This document shows, one piece after another, positions 54,701 to 62,707 of a stretch of 64,000 nt of DNA. The DNA is from Pyrinomonadaceae bacterium (GTDB lineage Bacteria > Acidobacteriota > Blastocatellia > Pyrinomonadales > Pyrinomonadaceae): positions 124,001 through 188,000 of the forward strand of contig DASUNM010000021.1 of NCBI GenBank assembly GCA_036277115.1, in the 5' to 3' direction. How positions within the stretch are numbered: the first letter of the stretch is position 1; every line of letters starts with the position of its first letter. The translations under genes and the position numbers were made by a program. The notes under the pieces are model-generated. The model was not told the origin of the DNA, ran no database searches, and worked only from the letters and a program-made list of their open reading frames with translations.

Positions 54701-56128
54701 TCAAGCGGAGGCAGCGCGTTGAAAGGCCCGGCGAGCATACAAATGTTCAAACAGATTGCCTTCGTGTGGCTGATCCCAACTCACGTGGTTCGTAGGCACA
54801 GCGCCGAGATTCAGCCGATCCACGTTCGGCGAGGCGACCAGTTTCTGCACCAGTTTCGGATCGTTCGTGATCGCAGTCACTACCAAGCTGGGGCCGAGCG
54901 AGTCGGGAATTTGATCCTGACTGACATTAACGACGCTGGCGAACGGGAAAAGAAATTCTCGATTCGCGAGCGGATGTGTTGCGTCTTCACAGTGAATGAT
55001 CGTCGGCAACAGATATGAACAGCCTTCCCATTCCAGCAGCCGATCAGTTCGACGGGCGGTCGCGCTCACGTCGCTGGCGCCCGGCTCGCTCAATCCTTGA
55101 TCGATGATTGTCGAAATCCGCGCGGCAACGCCCTTGTCGGTGAAAGGCGCGAGTTGCGCAGTTTCGTCGTCTGCCGCGCGCGGAACGATTCTGGCAAGCC
55201 GCTCAGCCAGCGCGTGACTAATCTTTTCAGCATGACGTGGAGTCCAAACACCGGACGCGTTGATACAGGAGCGTCCGCTGTTCTGAGCGATCGAATCGAC
55301 CATCACGTCAAGATATTGTTCCCAGTCATCGACGCAGTCTTCACCGATCACGATCTTGCTGTAACCGGGACCATGAATCTCGATGCGCGTATCGCCTTCC
55401 CAAATACCGGTCGTTGAGCTGTCGCCGAAGACCATGCCGCGGCCGCAATGGCGCAGAATCTCACCGGCGCCTGCGTGATCGGTCGGGTAAAAACTGAATG
55501 CCTCGCGCGGGCCGCCGGCTCGAATCAACGCTTGAATGATCCGGAAAGGCGTCCAGGGTTCAGCCCCGCCAGGTTTCAGAATCAGCGGAATCTTCAATGC
55601 AAACGCGGGAATCCATAATGAATGAACACCCGGCGAATTGTTCGGCAACACCGCGCCAAGCGATTCTCCACGCGGGAAGAAACTCAGCGCATGCCCTTCG
55701 AACTCTCCGAACCCTCGATCGAGAATTCCCCAGTCGAGATTTCTGGTCAGACCGTGAAGGACGCCTCCCATCTCTGCCAGCATCGTTCCGACCTTCACCA
55801 TGTTCCGCCGCGCCAGGGTGTGAGGCAATCCGGTTGTCGCGGAGACCTGCTGCACATAATCATCTGGCGACTGAGGCAGCGCGCCGAGCGGAAGCACGTC
55901 GTTCAGAAAGTGGCCCGCAGCACGCGCGCAGATTTCGACAAGTTCAGCGGTGGAGAATTTTGTCAGTGCGGCGCGAGCGCTCCGTTGATCCAGCAAGTCG
56001 CGGCGAATCAGTCCAGCGTTCGCCTGGCTGATCTCAACAAATGGTTCGCGCGTGCGATGATGCGGAACACGAACTACGTCGAGACTCGTGTAGGGTTCAC
56101 CTTTGCGAAGGATTGGTATCGAAATCAT
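54701..56128 (-). CDS. Aldehyde-dehydrogenase-fold acyl reductase (LuxC-like)
   Basis: The protein has 475 residues. ALDH-type motifs are seen: LPNNSPGVHSLW near 161-172, LILKPGGAEPWTP with the conserved Lys at 185, and NSGRSCINASGVW with the catalytic Cys at 288. DDETAQLAPFTDKG and NREFLFPFASVVNV fit the C-terminal half. The lack of a standard glutamate region and the pairing with an acyl-activating enzyme resemble the acyl-CoA or acyl-protein reductase family (LuxC). It would reduce an activated acid to an aldehyde with NADPH, or the reverse. It lies between the ligase and the glycosyltransferase genes. Confidence 0.82.
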   Translation of the reverse strand: MISIPILRKGEPYTSLDVVRVPHHRTREPFVEISQANAGLIRRDLLDQRSARAALTKFSTAELVEICARAAGHFLNDVLPLGALPQSPDDYVQQVSATTGLPHTLARRNMVKVGTMLAEMGGVLHGLTRNLDWGILDRGFGEFEGHALSFFPRGESLGAVLPNNSPGVHSLWIPAFALKIPLILKPGGAEPWTPFRIIQALIRAGGPREAFSFYPTDHAGAGEILRHCGRGMVFGDSSTTGIWEGDTRIEIHGPGYSKIVIGEDCVDDWEQYLDVMVDSIAQNSGRSCINASGVWTPRHAEKISHALAERLARIVPRAADDETAQLAPFTDKGVAARISTIIDQGLSEPGASDVSATARRTDRLLEWEGCSYLLPTIIHCEDATHPLANREFLFPFASVVNVSQDQIPDSLGPSLVVTAITNDPKLVQKLVASPNVDRLNLGAVPTNHVSWDQPHEGNLFEHLYARRAFQRAASA

Positions 56129-56148
56129 GGTGAATCTTGCGCGGTGTG

Positions 56149-56242
56149 GTCAGTACCGGCAGCGGTAGCGACCGGGTCTCGTTACTGCGACGGCCAGCCG
56201 CGGCTTGACGGTCACCCGGTCGCTACCGCTCCCGGTACTGAC
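56149..56242. repeat. Palindromic repeat family A, full copy (A7)
   Basis: GTCAGTACCGGCAGCGGTAG(CGACCGGGT) pairs with ACCCGGTCGCTACCGCTCCC(GGTACTGAC). It separates the ligase and reductase genes, both on the minus strand, and ends 10 bases from the ligase stop. Confidence 0.93.
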
Positions 56243-56251
56243 CTCCTACAC

Positions 56252-57340
56252 CTAATAAACTCCTTCAACCACCGATGTACTCAGTTTCGCGAATGGCCGC
56301 ACATTTCTAACACCGTCCCACGGATAGAGATCACACGGCGGTTCGCGTTCAGCTTCGTCGCGCTCGAGAAACCGCGGCATGAAAAACTCTTTGGTCAGAG
56401 TTGTCAGTCGGACGCGGCCAGTCTCGCCGTAGCCTACGAGTTTCTCGGGATTGTCAGGATCGACGACTTCGATCATGGCGCGCGGCAGCGGCGGATAATA
56501 GATGATGGCGAAGTTGTCTTCAGGGATGCGCGGCTTGTGAACCGCCAAACCCATCAGAGTGTTTCCGTAGGTGGCCGCGAAATAAGCGCCCTCCAGTAAT
56601 TCTTCGACTGCGAAGCGATGGAACTGTGGAGTCATTTCGGTGCCCCCGCAAAACACTCCGGTGATTCCCATCTTTTTCAGCGACACTCTTTCGCAGAGGG
56701 CTTCCAAAAGCTTCGGCGTCGTAAAAAGACAACGAATGTTCGGGTGGGCCTTCAGCAGCGTGAGGCCCTGCTCGATTACGTGTTGTTTGTAGCTCTCGGC
56801 TTCTTTTGCTTTGCCTTGCTTGATCAGCTTGATGACCCAACGCGGATCGAGATCCACCATAAAGCAGATGCCGCCGCGGAACTGCGCCAAATGCTCGACC
56901 GCGAGACGCAGACGGCGTGGCCCGGTGGGTCCCAGCGATAACCAGTCAGAGTCCTTGGGAAAGAACTCGTCGGGCAACGTAGTGCTAAAGGCCTCGTAAT
57001 CAATCCGGAAGTCTTCGATGTTGATGCGCGACTTCGGTACGCCGGTACTGCCGCCTGTTTCGAATGTGTAAACCGGTCGACCATCGAAACCTTTCGGCAC
57101 CCATCGCCGCACGGGCCCGCCGCGAAGCCATTCGTCCTGGAAAAAACCAAACCGCGCCAGGTCGTCGTAGCCTTTTACTTCTTTGCGCGGATCCCACGAA
57201 AGTTTCTTCGCGTGATCCAACCAGAAGGGACAACCGGTGGCCGGATCAAAATGCCATGCAACGACTTCACGAACCCAGGCGTCCAGAACGTTCCGCGATT
57301 GCACGATGTTGGATTGGAGTTTAGCTTCGACAGGGGACAT
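56252..57340 (-). CDS. Adenylate-forming acyl ligase, LuxE-like / phenylacetate-CoA-ligase-like
   Basis: The protein has 362 residues. The ATP-binding loop TFETGGSTGVPKSR is at 92-105. FAATYGNTLMGL (about residue 258) fits the A5 region and GYGETGRVRLTTL the A7-A8 region. The size is much nearer to LuxE acyl-protein synthetases (about 370) than to full acyl-CoA ligases (over 500), so the C-terminal subdomain is short. It would activate a carboxylic acid as acyl-AMP and hand it to a thiol. With the adjacent LuxC-like reductase it could form a fatty-acid-reductase-like pair. No luciferase genes are present. Confidence 0.82.
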   Translation of the reverse strand: MSPVEAKLQSNIVQSRNVLDAWVREVVAWHFDPATGCPFWLDHAKKLSWDPRKEVKGYDDLARFGFFQDEWLRGGPVRRWVPKGFDGRPVYTFETGGSTGVPKSRINIEDFRIDYEAFSTTLPDEFFPKDSDWLSLGPTGPRRLRLAVEHLAQFRGGICFMVDLDPRWVIKLIKQGKAKEAESYKQHVIEQGLTLLKAHPNIRCLFTTPKLLEALCERVSLKKMGITGVFCGGTEMTPQFHRFAVEELLEGAYFAATYGNTLMGLAVHKPRIPEDNFAIIYYPPLPRAMIEVVDPDNPEKLVGYGETGRVRLTTLTKEFFMPRFLERDEAEREPPCDLYPWDGVRNVRPFAKLSTSVVEGVY

Positions 57341-57385
57341 GTTGTGTTCAGTTGTAATCTGCAGACCTAAAATACCAGAAGTGAG

Positions 57386-57501
57386 GTCAGTACCGAGAAC
57401 GGTAGCGACCGGGTGTCCTCTCGCGACGTTGATGATGCAAGAGCGCGACCCGGTCGCTACCGCTCTCGGTACTGACTTCTCGCTACCGCCCCGGTTCTAA
57501 C
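57386..57501. repeat. Palindromic repeat family A, full copy plus extra arm (A8)
   Basis: GTCAGTACCGAGAACGGTAG(CGACCGGGT) pairs with ACCCGGTCGCTACCGCTCTC(GGTACTGAC). A further diverged arm (TCTCGCTACCGCCCCGGTTC) follows directly at 57478-57501 and encodes the last residues and stop of the MFS gene. Confidence 0.92.
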
Positions 57502-58760
57502 TTCTCGCTCGGAAGCTTAACGAACCACGCGCCCATCGCCAGTATGATCACCACCACCGTCAACACATAGAACATTGCCGCATACGATTGGGTACGCGCC
57601 ACGCTTTCAGCCAGCAACAGAGGGCCGACCGCGGAGGCGAGGACCGTGAGCGCCTGGGCTGCTCCCTGAATCTTTCCGAGATGCGCCCGCCCGTAAGTGT
57701 GACTCCAGAAAGAAAAGAAGATGACTATCACAAAGCCGCCTGCTAGTCCCATGACCACGGCATACGCAACCACGTGCGTTTGAGTTTTTACGTGCGGCAG
57801 GCCCAGGAGCGATCCGGCGAGTAAAACCATGGCCAGCGTCAAAAGGCGGTTCATCCTCCAGCGCGTCGTCAGCCAGCCTCCGAAAAAGTTTCCCACCAAT
57901 GATGTCAGCGCGACGATTACCAGAGTCCGATGATATGTGGAGGCGTCGAAACCTCTCTCAGCCAGAATCGACTCATTAAATAGCGCGATGCCTGAAGCGA
58001 TTAATCCGTAAATCGCACTGGCAATTCCGAAGACCCAGAAAGCGGGCGTTGCCAGCGCCTGTCCGAGAGTTTGTCCTTCAGCCGGACTCTGATCCGGTTG
58101 CGGTTCCGTTCGCATCTCGTCAGTCTTCAGGCCACACGCTTCGGGTGAACTGCGAACCAACAGCAACGCGAGCGGCGCCAATCCAAACAGCAGGCAGAAA
58201 CCTATGGCGGCCCATGCAGAGCGCCAACCTGATTTGATCACCATGGCCCCCACGACGGGGAAAGCAATCATAAATCCAACACTCAAGACTACCGTGTAAA
58301 CCGCCATCGCCGCGTTAAGCCGGCGGACGAACCACTTTCCGACAATCGTAATACTGACGACTGAAAGCGCGCTTTGGCCAAATCCGCGCGTGAGTGTGAT
58401 TAGGATTGCAATTAAGAGAATGCTCTCGGCGCGGCTCATCAAGAGAACGACTGCAGCGAGCGCAATGGTAACCACCGTCAGCACCATCCGGCCGCCAAAA
58501 CGATCTATAAATCGTCCTACGCCGAGACAAAAGAGCGCCCCAATTAGGGTTGCCCAAAGATTGATGCGGGCGAACAGCACGCGATCCATTTGCAGACTGG
58601 CGAGGAGCGGTTCGGTGATTAGTCCGAGTCCCTGCGTTCGGCCCGGAAGGGTCCCCACCATAGCGAGCGCAGCCACGGACAGATTGATCCATCCGCAATA
58701 AATCGGGGCGGCTAATAGCCGATTATTCAGCCTGTTGGTTTCGACGCTCACTGAATCCAT
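57483..58760 (-). CDS. MFS transporter
   Basis: The protein has 425 residues and 12 predicted membrane segments. The MFS loop motif is FIDRFGGRM near residue 85. TRGFGQSALSVVSITIVGKWF and the mid-protein hydrophilic loop (SPEACGLKTDEMRTEPQPDQ) fit monocarboxylate- or oxalate/formate-like MFS proteins. Substrate is unknown. The start overlaps the upstream membrane-protein gene by 13 bases. Its last residues (EPGR) and stop come from a family A repeat arm. Confidence 0.88.
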   Translation of the reverse strand: MDSVSVETNRLNNRLLAAPIYCGWINLSVAALAMVGTLPGRTQGLGLITEPLLASLQMDRVLFARINLWATLIGALFCLGVGRFIDRFGGRMVLTVVTIALAAVVLLMSRAESILLIAILITLTRGFGQSALSVVSITIVGKWFVRRLNAAMAVYTVVLSVGFMIAFPVVGAMVIKSGWRSAWAAIGFCLLFGLAPLALLLVRSSPEACGLKTDEMRTEPQPDQSPAEGQTLGQALATPAFWVFGIASAIYGLIASGIALFNESILAERGFDASTYHRTLVIVALTSLVGNFFGGWLTTRWRMNRLLTLAMVLLAGSLLGLPHVKTQTHVVAYAVVMGLAGGFVIVIFFSFWSHTYGRAHLGKIQGAAQALTVLASAVGPLLLAESVARTQSYAAMFYVLTVVVIILAMGAWFVKLPSEKLEPGR

Positions 58761-59293
58761 ACTTGAGAGACGTTCTTACGCTTCGAGATAAACATTTTCT
58801 TTGTCACGATTATCCACGCCAGCGTCAGAATAAAGCTGACTAACAGCCCAACCCAGCGCGCCAGACCTTTTCCAAAAACCACTGTGGCGTTAAAGATGAT
58901 GAAAATCAGAAACCAATGCCAGGCAAGAATTGCCCAACGTGGCCGCTTGAAATATGAATCCCGTCCCCGTAGCCACCACCAGCCGACGTCTAAGACCCAA
59001 ATCGCCAACAAACCATAGTTGACGATAAGACCGACGCCCGACGGGAATCCGACGACCTCGTAGGTTTGCCGCGCGGTATCGCGATAAGCCGCCGCGTGAC
59101 TCCACTGGTGGTAGAACTCAAAGGCGAAAAGGAAGTGAAGGATTAATGAGAGGCAGGCAGCCGTCCAAACAACTCTGACTGTGTCGCGCGTCCATGGTCG
59201 TGGCTTGTTTATAACGAGCACCAACACGCCCGCGACGTAAAGAACAATTGTTATCCAAATCGTAGCTCGAGTGAGGAATTCGCCGGCGTCCAT
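58748..59293 (-). CDS. Multi-pass membrane protein, function unknown
   Basis: The protein has 181 residues from ATG 59293. A longer frame to 59824 exists but covers the next gene in another frame and is Arg-rich, so it is rejected. Five or so hydrophobic segments are seen (ATIWITIVLYVAGVLVLVI, VVWTAACLSLILHFLFAF, LIVNYGLLAIWVLDVGWWWL, LIFIIFNATVVFGKGLARW). HFLFAFEFYHQWSH is His-rich. It overlaps the MFS start, which suggests coupling. No family recognised. Confidence 0.75.
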   Translation of the reverse strand: MDAGEFLTRATIWITIVLYVAGVLVLVINKPRPWTRDTVRVVWTAACLSLILHFLFAFEFYHQWSHAAAYRDTARQTYEVVGFPSGVGLIVNYGLLAIWVLDVGWWWLRGRDSYFKRPRWAILAWHWFLIFIIFNATVVFGKGLARWVGLLVSFILTLAWIIVTKKMFISKRKNVSQVWIQ

Positions 59294-59325
59294 TTGGAGT
59301 GTGTGGTAAATAAGCCCAGGCGGCT

Positions 59326-59898
59326 CTAACCCGAAGAGGTTCGAGTTAACTGTGCAAAGTGAAGCACAGCGCCGAGGCCGGCTCCCAGAAACAAGCCATA
59401 GACAACTCCCCAAAGTAACATTCCGGTTCGGCCGCCCAGAAAGTCGTTGAGCGCTGAGCCTGGGAAATACCCGAGGCAGTTTGCCACGAAGAGAATCGCC
59501 GCAAACTTCACCAGCGAGCCTTTTACGCTGAAGCCGATCGCGAAACCGCTCGCCATCAGAATCGACCCCAGAAACAAACCGGCTAGTTCGCCGGCGGCGT
59601 TCCGCAAAGTGAAATACGCGGCGACCCAGCCGGCGGCGTACAGAAAAAAAGACAATCCAAAGAGCAGATAAAACTTCGGGAGCCGCCAGCGCCTTACTAC
59701 GAGGGAGCCGAGCACCGTGCCGCCCAGCAGAATGAAGAGCGCTGTCCAGGCTAAGTACGCACCGACTAATCCAAGGTTCCGGTACATCCACCGCTCGCCG
59801 AAAGCGACTGTGGCGAAGACGCACAAGCTAACGGCCGCGAAGCCCAGTCCGCCGATCGCAAGGGAGCGCGATAGAGATGGTGCGGATCGATCTGACAT
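59326..59898 (-). CDS. Multi-pass membrane protein, function unknown
   Basis: The protein has 190 residues and about six membrane segments (GLGFAAVSLCVFATVAFGE, YLAWTALFILLGGTVLGSLV, LLFGLSFFLYAAGWVAAYF, GLFLGSILMASGFAIGFSV, GVVYGLFLGAGLGAVLHFA). Glycine-rich helices suggest tight packing, as in small transporters. It is 32 bases upstream of the next membrane protein on the same strand. I do not recognise it. Confidence 0.75.
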   Translation of the reverse strand: MSDRSAPSLSRSLAIGGLGFAAVSLCVFATVAFGERWMYRNLGLVGAYLAWTALFILLGGTVLGSLVVRRWRLPKFYLLFGLSFFLYAAGWVAAYFTLRNAAGELAGLFLGSILMASGFAIGFSVKGSLVKFAAILFVANCLGYFPGSALNDFLGGRTGMLLWGVVYGLFLGAGLGAVLHFAQLTRTSSG

Positions 59899-59942
59899 CT
59901 AAATCTTACAATCTGCGTTGCCTCGAGATAGAGAGCCTCAGT

Positions 59943-60350
59943 CTAAGCTGAGTACGAAGCGTCGGCGCTCAATGCGGCGCGCAATGATGCGGGAATCTCA
60001 GTCGGCTTCCCGTCTTTTAACGCCACAATCGTCATGGCACCTTCGATTGCCAATTCGTCATCGGCGCCGAAGACCTGAAAATCGTAACGAAACGAAGTGC
60101 GCCCAAGGTGGCCGACTGAGAGCCTCAGTCGAAACGAATCGTCCAGCGAGAGTACTTTCCGAAACTCACACTCGATTTTCACCCGTGGAAAATCGTGTCC
60201 CATGCTTCGGTTCATCGGCCACCCGATACAGCGAACGAGTTCGCTCTCGGCCTCTTCGACGATTTCGAAAATACGCGGGAAGTGCAGGCGACCGGCGGCG
60301 TCGGCATCGGCCCAGCGCAGTCGGCGCTTTAGTTCAATGGATGCAGGCAT
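59943..60350 (-). CDS. Hotdog acyl-CoA thioesterase (4HBT/YbgC-like)
   Basis: The protein has 135 residues, the normal length of the family. RLRWADADAAGRLHFPRIFEIVEEAESEL is the region where 4-hydroxybenzoyl-CoA-type thioesterases have their active Asp (WADADAAG), and VGHLGRTSFRYDFQV forms the central strand. It cleaves an acyl- or aryl-CoA in the cytosol. It heads the minus-strand series that includes MFS and the acyl-activating genes, with which it could share a substrate (inference). Confidence 0.86.
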   Translation of the reverse strand: MPASIELKRRLRWADADAAGRLHFPRIFEIVEEAESELVRCIGWPMNRSMGHDFPRVKIECEFRKVLSLDDSFRLRLSVGHLGRTSFRYDFQVFGADDELAIEGAMTIVALKDGKPTEIPASLRAALSADASYSA

Positions 60351-60621
60351 AATGAGTTAATCTTTTATCCAGCAACGAAACTGGTTAAACGTGAGATCTT
60401 TTTCTGGCGCGGAGAACTGATAGCCCTTGTTCTCGCACGTTCCTCTCAGCACGATTAAGTTCATCTTCCCTTAACCATTCGCCGAGCTTTTTATTCCTTT
60501 TGTGCCGCTGAGTATATCTGCATTCGGCTGGGTTGACACAGTTGGCGTACCGGCGACGAGGGTGATATGTCTCCAAAAAAAGCCTCAACCTTGGAGTGCC
60601 GGAAGATCCGGTTCGCCCACG

Positions 60622-61413
60622 TCAGGTGCGGGTATAGCTCATGAATGGCATTTTCAGCAATCCCGGGAGTGTTTGCCTTTCCTCAACGTCAAAGCCATCG
60701 AGTCCATACCGCAGTTTTCGAAAGTCCACTTCCGCAGTGTAGGTGCCGCAGACACGGTCCCATAAAGAAAAGATGTTTGAATAGTTTGTATCGGTCTCCC
60801 TCTGGTCACGCGAGTGATGTGCTTTGTGCATGTGAGGCGTTACAAAAATCAGACGCACCATGGCGTCGAGACGAGTATTCAGCTTAATGTTCGCATGTTC
60901 CAACTGAGCGTTTAGCGCGGACAAGATCAGATAAATAATCACGATGGGGAGCGGAATGCCGAACACGACGATTGCGGCTAGTTGCCATAGCAGTCTCCAT
61001 ACCGTTTCGCCCGGGTGCTGCCGGAAAGCAGTTGTTACGTCAACTGCATTTTCTGAGTGATGGACGCGATGAAACTGCCAACCCAGCCAAGATTTATGCA
61101 AAAGGAGATGAGCCAGGTACGCGAAAAAATCTAAGGCGGCAATACCTAACAACGCCTGTCCCCAAGCGGGCAGCGCAAAAAGAGCCAAGAGCCCAACGCC
61201 ATTACGTACAGCGAAAGCGGCAAGGTAGGCAGAGGTGAAAGAGAGCGCCAAATTCATCAGAACTAAAATCACAGCGAGCGCGACATTGGGCGCCGCGTGT
61301 CGCACTCGGTGTTGATATCGATAGAGCGGAAGGATAGATTCCACCGACCACAACAAACCACACAAACCCACCAGCACCAGTAGTCGCATTTGATCACTGA
61401 GCAAGACTTGCAT
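60622..61413 (-). CDS. Sterol desaturase / fatty acid hydroxylase family protein
   Basis: The protein has 263 residues with about five membrane segments. The three His boxes for a di-iron site are present: HLLLH (102-106), HRVHH (115-119) and HMHKAHH (194-200), with a further His in LEHANIK (172). Such enzymes hydroxylate or desaturate lipids using O2. The lipid acted on is unknown. It lies apart from other genes: the 271 bases downstream (60351-60621) hold no gene or repeat I could identify. Confidence 0.9.
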   Translation of the reverse strand: MQVLLSDQMRLLVLVGLCGLLWSVESILPLYRYQHRVRHAAPNVALAVILVLMNLALSFTSAYLAAFAVRNGVGLLALFALPAWGQALLGIAALDFFAYLAHLLLHKSWLGWQFHRVHHSENAVDVTTAFRQHPGETVWRLLWQLAAIVVFGIPLPIVIIYLILSALNAQLEHANIKLNTRLDAMVRLIFVTPHMHKAHHSRDQRETDTNYSNIFSLWDRVCGTYTAEVDFRKLRYGLDGFDVEERQTLPGLLKMPFMSYTRT

Positions 61414-61478
61414 TTTGCTGACCTTTCTCGTTTGGCCCCACCTATTTGCGGAACACGTGTCAATCCCTTCCGTTTGAA

Positions 61479-62690
61479 TTAAGTCGCGTAACGCTCTTCC
61501 ACTGTGGCCGCGAACACGAGCGTGCCGACGAGTCCAATGACTCCGGCAACCACGAAGGGAACCTCGGGAGACACATTCCAGAGCAGCCCGCCAATCGCTC
61601 CAGCCGGTGTAATCGACAGACTGCGTATCAGATAATAAAGGCCCACGGATCTCGCTCGCATGTTGTGCGGGGCAAAGTCGACAATCATTGCTTTACGCGA
61701 CGGTTCGCCAATCTCACGCAAGCCGCCAATCACAAACGCGACGACAAGCACAGTGAAGTTTGAAGAGAAGACGATGGCAATAGGAAACAAGGCGAAGCAG
61801 AGGAAGGTAGCGATGACGAACGGCTTCCGACCGATGCGATCGGCGATTCTTGCCGCCGGCAAATAAACCAGGATGGAAGTAGTCATCTGGATGGCAATCA
61901 AAGCCCCAAACCATGCGACGCTAAGTTTTTTTACATTGGTCAGGTAAAGAATGGTCATTACGCCTGTCATGCCTTCACAGGTTCGGATGATGAGGTCCGA
62001 GATCAGCAGACGTTTCAGCGTGCTGTGAAAGGATCGCCAGACGCCGCGAATATTCGTGGTCACAGTCGTTCCAATAGCGATGTTTACTTTGGTAACCAGC
62101 AAGAGGGTTACTCCCGCCAGGATTAGCGTAACTAGAAGCCCGACCTGAACACCGTTGAAGATACCGAGCGACGCTATCAACGCTCCGCCAATAATTGGGG
62201 CGATCACGACAGGAACACGTTTCAGAATGGATTGCATCGTGAAGCCCATCGCACGGCGCTCGCGAGGCAGAGAATCGCCGATGATTGCGAAGATCGCAGG
62301 CGAAGCCATGCTTTGCCACGCCATCGTGAGAGCCAAAGCAATGAACAGATAGGGCCAGGAAGGGCTTAGGAGGTAGACCACGTAGCCACAGGAAGCGAGC
62401 GTGATGAAAATCAAAAAAGCGCGTCGGCGACCGAGGTGATCGGCAATCCATCCGCCCGGGTACTGATAGATGGCATCGAGGAAATCCGTGGCACTGCCGA
62501 AAAGACCGATGATCGGAGTAGTCGCGCCCAGTACCTCAAGATACTTTGGGATAAACTTCTTCCATAACTCTTCACCGAATCCAAGCAGCAAGACAGCCAC
62601 TGACGCAATGGATACGTTGCGCTCAAGACTGAGATAGTCCTTCACGTTGTGGCGCCAACCTACCGGATTCGTTACGGCACCTTCATTCAT
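61479..62690 (-). CDS. MFS transporter
   Basis: The protein has 403 residues and 11-12 membrane segments. MFS loop motifs are GGWIADHLGRRRAFL near residue 78 and ARIADRIGRKPFV near 283. Its sequence (TMQSILKRVPVVIAPIIGGA, GLREIGEPSRKAMIVDFA) fits a clade of sugar- or drug-type MFS proteins. The N-terminal region has an amphipathic lead before the first helix. Substrate unknown. It ends 65 bases before the sterol-desaturase-family gene and begins 18 bases from the chromate transporter stop, so the three may be co-transcribed. Confidence 0.88.
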   Translation of the reverse strand: MNEGAVTNPVGWRHNVKDYLSLERNVSIASVAVLLLGFGEELWKKFIPKYLEVLGATTPIIGLFGSATDFLDAIYQYPGGWIADHLGRRRAFLIFITLASCGYVVYLLSPSWPYLFIALALTMAWQSMASPAIFAIIGDSLPRERRAMGFTMQSILKRVPVVIAPIIGGALIASLGIFNGVQVGLLVTLILAGVTLLLVTKVNIAIGTTVTTNIRGVWRSFHSTLKRLLISDLIIRTCEGMTGVMTILYLTNVKKLSVAWFGALIAIQMTTSILVYLPAARIADRIGRKPFVIATFLCFALFPIAIVFSSNFTVLVVAFVIGGLREIGEPSRKAMIVDFAPHNMRARSVGLYYLIRSLSITPAGAIGGLLWNVSPEVPFVVAGVIGLVGTLVFAATVEERYAT

Positions 62691-62707
62691 CTCTTTACAG
62701 CAGGTCT

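Noticed and set aside
58748..59824. A 358-residue frame on the minus strand
   Set aside because: Its first 177 residues are Arg-rich and run antisense-frame over the membrane protein at 59326-59898. Only the part from ATG 59293 looks like a protein.
60385..60588. A 67-residue basic ORF with two cysteines
   Set aside because: There is no ribosome site, domain or coding bias that I can support; it may be a chance frame.
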